From: Candidatus Aminicenantota bacterium
Lineage (GTDB): Bacteria; Acidobacteriota; Aminicenantia; UBA2199
Length of the DNA stretch: 64,000 bases
Assembly: GCA_026393835.1 (NCBI GenBank)
Contig: JAPKZK010000104.1
Coordinates: forward strand, 152,731 to 216,730
Direction: 5' to 3'
Shown in pieces: positions 62,842 to 64,000 of the stretch. The translations under genes and the position numbers were made by a program. The notes under the pieces were generated by a model that was not told the origin of the DNA, ran no database searches, and saw only the letters and a list, made by a program, of their open reading frames with translations. Position 1 is the stretch's first letter. The number at the start of each line of letters is the position of its first letter.

Positions 62842-63840
62842 ATGAATACGAAAACATTGACAAAAACCTGTTTGACCCTGGGCCTGGTAATGGTTCTCGT
62901 TTCCTCCCTGGCGGCGATGGAATGGTACGTCCATTATAAAAAAGCCATGAATGCGTTCGCGTTAAAGGATTGGCAGGAGACCATCCGTCAAATCCAGGAG
63001 GGATTGAAGGAAAAATCGGAACCGAAACTAAAAGCCAGGATGACCGGCATCGATTTCGTGGATTATCTTCCCTATTATTATATGGGTGCGTCCTATTACA
63101 ACCTCGGCAATTTTGAACAGGCGCAGGCAGCATTTAACAAATCCCTGGATTTCGGGGAAATAAAAAAAGTGGGAAATTTATACAGCGACTTGCAGCAAAA
63201 GATGGAGGATTGCCAAAAAAAGTTAACCCCATCGCCTAAAGAGTCGGGGATGACCAATTTGCAGGAGGATGGCGATCGTAAAACCCAGGAAATAGCTGCG
63301 GCCGAAAAGGACGCAGGCAAAGTTAAACCCGGCGTTAAAACCGGGACTCAATCCCAGGCTGGGGACAGGGCCGACTTAAGCCCGGCGGAAGAGTTGATCG
63401 ATTCGGGAAAGCAACTGGTAATGGAAGGGAAGTTAACCGAGGCCAAAGAGAAATTTTTCGCGGTGCTGCAATTGGGAGCCGGGCATCAGGCAGCGCAGCA
63501 TGAGCTTAATTTGTTGGCGGTGAAGTACTTGAATGAAGGGATACGAAATTATTTTAACGGCGAGGTTGCCAAAAGTGAAGGGCCTTTCCGGGAAGCGGAA
63601 CAAATACTTTCGCGGGCGGCCCTGGTTGTTAAGTACGGTAAAAATCTTATAATAGCTTACCAGTTCCTGGCCGCGGTTCTAATTGAAAAGCATTTCCTGG
63701 GTATGGATGCCGCGGGGAATGGGCTTGATGAAGCCCGGTCTTATATAGCCAGGATTATATCCATGAATCCCGGTTTTGAGTTGGAGAAGAAATATTTCTC
63801 TCCCAAAGTAGTGGACATCTTTTCCCGGGGGAAGGGATGA
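62842..63840 (+). CDS. Exported TPR-containing protein
   Basis: 332 residues with an N-terminal signal peptide (TLGLVMVLVSSLAAM). TPR-like helices lie near residues 70-110 (YYMGASYYNLGNFEQAQAAF) and 185-225. A charged linker lies near residues 130-180, and helices follow to the end. Function is not known. Cotranscription with the PEGA-domain kinase suggests an extracytoplasmic partner of its sensor domain; this is inferred from position. Confidence 0.8.
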   Translation: MNTKTLTKTCLTLGLVMVLVSSLAAMEWYVHYKKAMNAFALKDWQETIRQIQEGLKEKSEPKLKARMTGIDFVDYLPYYYMGASYYNLGNFEQAQAAFNKSLDFGEIKKVGNLYSDLQQKMEDCQKKLTPSPKESGMTNLQEDGDRKTQEIAAAEKDAGKVKPGVKTGTQSQAGDRADLSPAEELIDSGKQLVMEGKLTEAKEKFFAVLQLGAGHQAAQHELNLLAVKYLNEGIRNYFNGEVAKSEGPFREAEQILSRAALVVKYGKNLIIAYQFLAAVLIEKHFLGMDAAGNGLDEARSYIARIISMNPGFELEKKYFSPKVVDIFSRGKG

Positions 63841-63881
63841 AGGGGACAGTCAAAAAAATGAGAAAAAATTTGAAAAAGGTA

Positions 63882-63910
63882 TTGACAATTTAATTTCAAT
63901 GCAATATATT
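63882..63910 (+). promoter_or_regulatory. Near-consensus sigma70 promoter
   Basis: TTGACA and TATATT have an exact 17-bp spacer, 70 bp upstream of the ATG at 63980. Confidence 0.7.
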
Positions 63911-63979
63911 TAATGCAGAATACAGGGTGAGCCCAATCCGCTGGTTCATAAAAAAAGTTCAGGGCAAGGAAGGTTGAAA

Positions 63980-64000
63980 ATGCCACGAACGAAAAGACGT
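63980..64000 (+). CDS. Start of a gene cut by the window edge
   Basis: The ATG at 63980 follows AAGGAAGG and a near-consensus promoter. Only MPRTKRR is visible. This start resembles those of REP-associated (IS200-like) transposases, which often begin MPRxxR, but seven residues are not enough to assign it. Confidence 0.4.

Overview
The window looks like a chromosomal segment of a moderate-GC, uncultured Gram-negative-type bacterium. My best guess is a member of Candidatus Aminicenantes (Aminicenantota/Acidobacteriota neighbourhood). The guess rests on gene content (a Gld-type ABC/DUF4340 operon, DUF4416, large NRPS/PKS genes, a PEGA kinase, many short dispersed repeats) and on NRPS reading frames carrying repeat-derived loops. 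No rRNA or marker gene in the window settles it, and I found no tRNA, rRNA or CRISPR array.

Region 1 (1-22.0 kb) is a hybrid NRPS-PKS cluster on the minus strand. In transcription order it holds a standalone AraC-type regulator, a type II thioesterase, a second paralogous AraC-type regulator, SbnA and SbnB (the two enzymes that make L-2,3-diaminopropionate), and two megasynthase genes. The first megasynthase is complete: C-A(Ser code)-PCP-KS-AT-KR-ACP. The second runs off the left edge: KS-AT-ACP-C-A-PCP-C-A. Its AT domain has Gly in place of the catalytic Ser. A divergent EamA exporter closes the cluster. Short genomic repeats sit in frame inside equivalent surface loops of the adenylation domains.

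Region 2 (22.1-28.0 kb) is a Gld-type ABC transporter operon (ATPase, permease, GldG-like, DUF4340) followed by a 4Fe-4S aldo/keto reductase.

Region 3 (28.1-39.8 kb) is an accessory or defence-like stretch. It contains an AAA/PD-(D/E)XK ATPase with a likely leaderless transcript, a BrnT/BrnA toxin-antitoxin pair, a decayed archaeal-type ATPase, a 7-copy 21-bp tandem array ahead of an unknown helical protein, an AAA/DUF4143 ATPase, a decayed AlbA-type protein, and an OLD-family ATPase divergent from a TIR-NTPase-PPR protein. That last protein is the most unusual gene here: an NLR-like layout whose repeat sensor is made of eight short pentatricopeptide (RNA-binding type) repeats.

Region 4 (39.9-64 kb) is mostly housekeeping. 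It holds an M1-M28-PDZ peptidase fusion, a tlyA-nadK-TPR-DUF4416 operon, a radical SAM protein, coaX plus a hypothetical, a second 21-bp tandem array upstream of dgt, a STAND/TPR ATPase, a UvrD/PcrA helicase, an M2/M3-type metallopeptidase, a dicarboxylate/amino-acid symporter, and a PEGA-domain Ser/Thr kinase with an exported TPR protein. The start of another gene lies at the right edge. Convergent or adjacent genes are separated by copies of a composite hairpin repeat that probably acts as a terminator.
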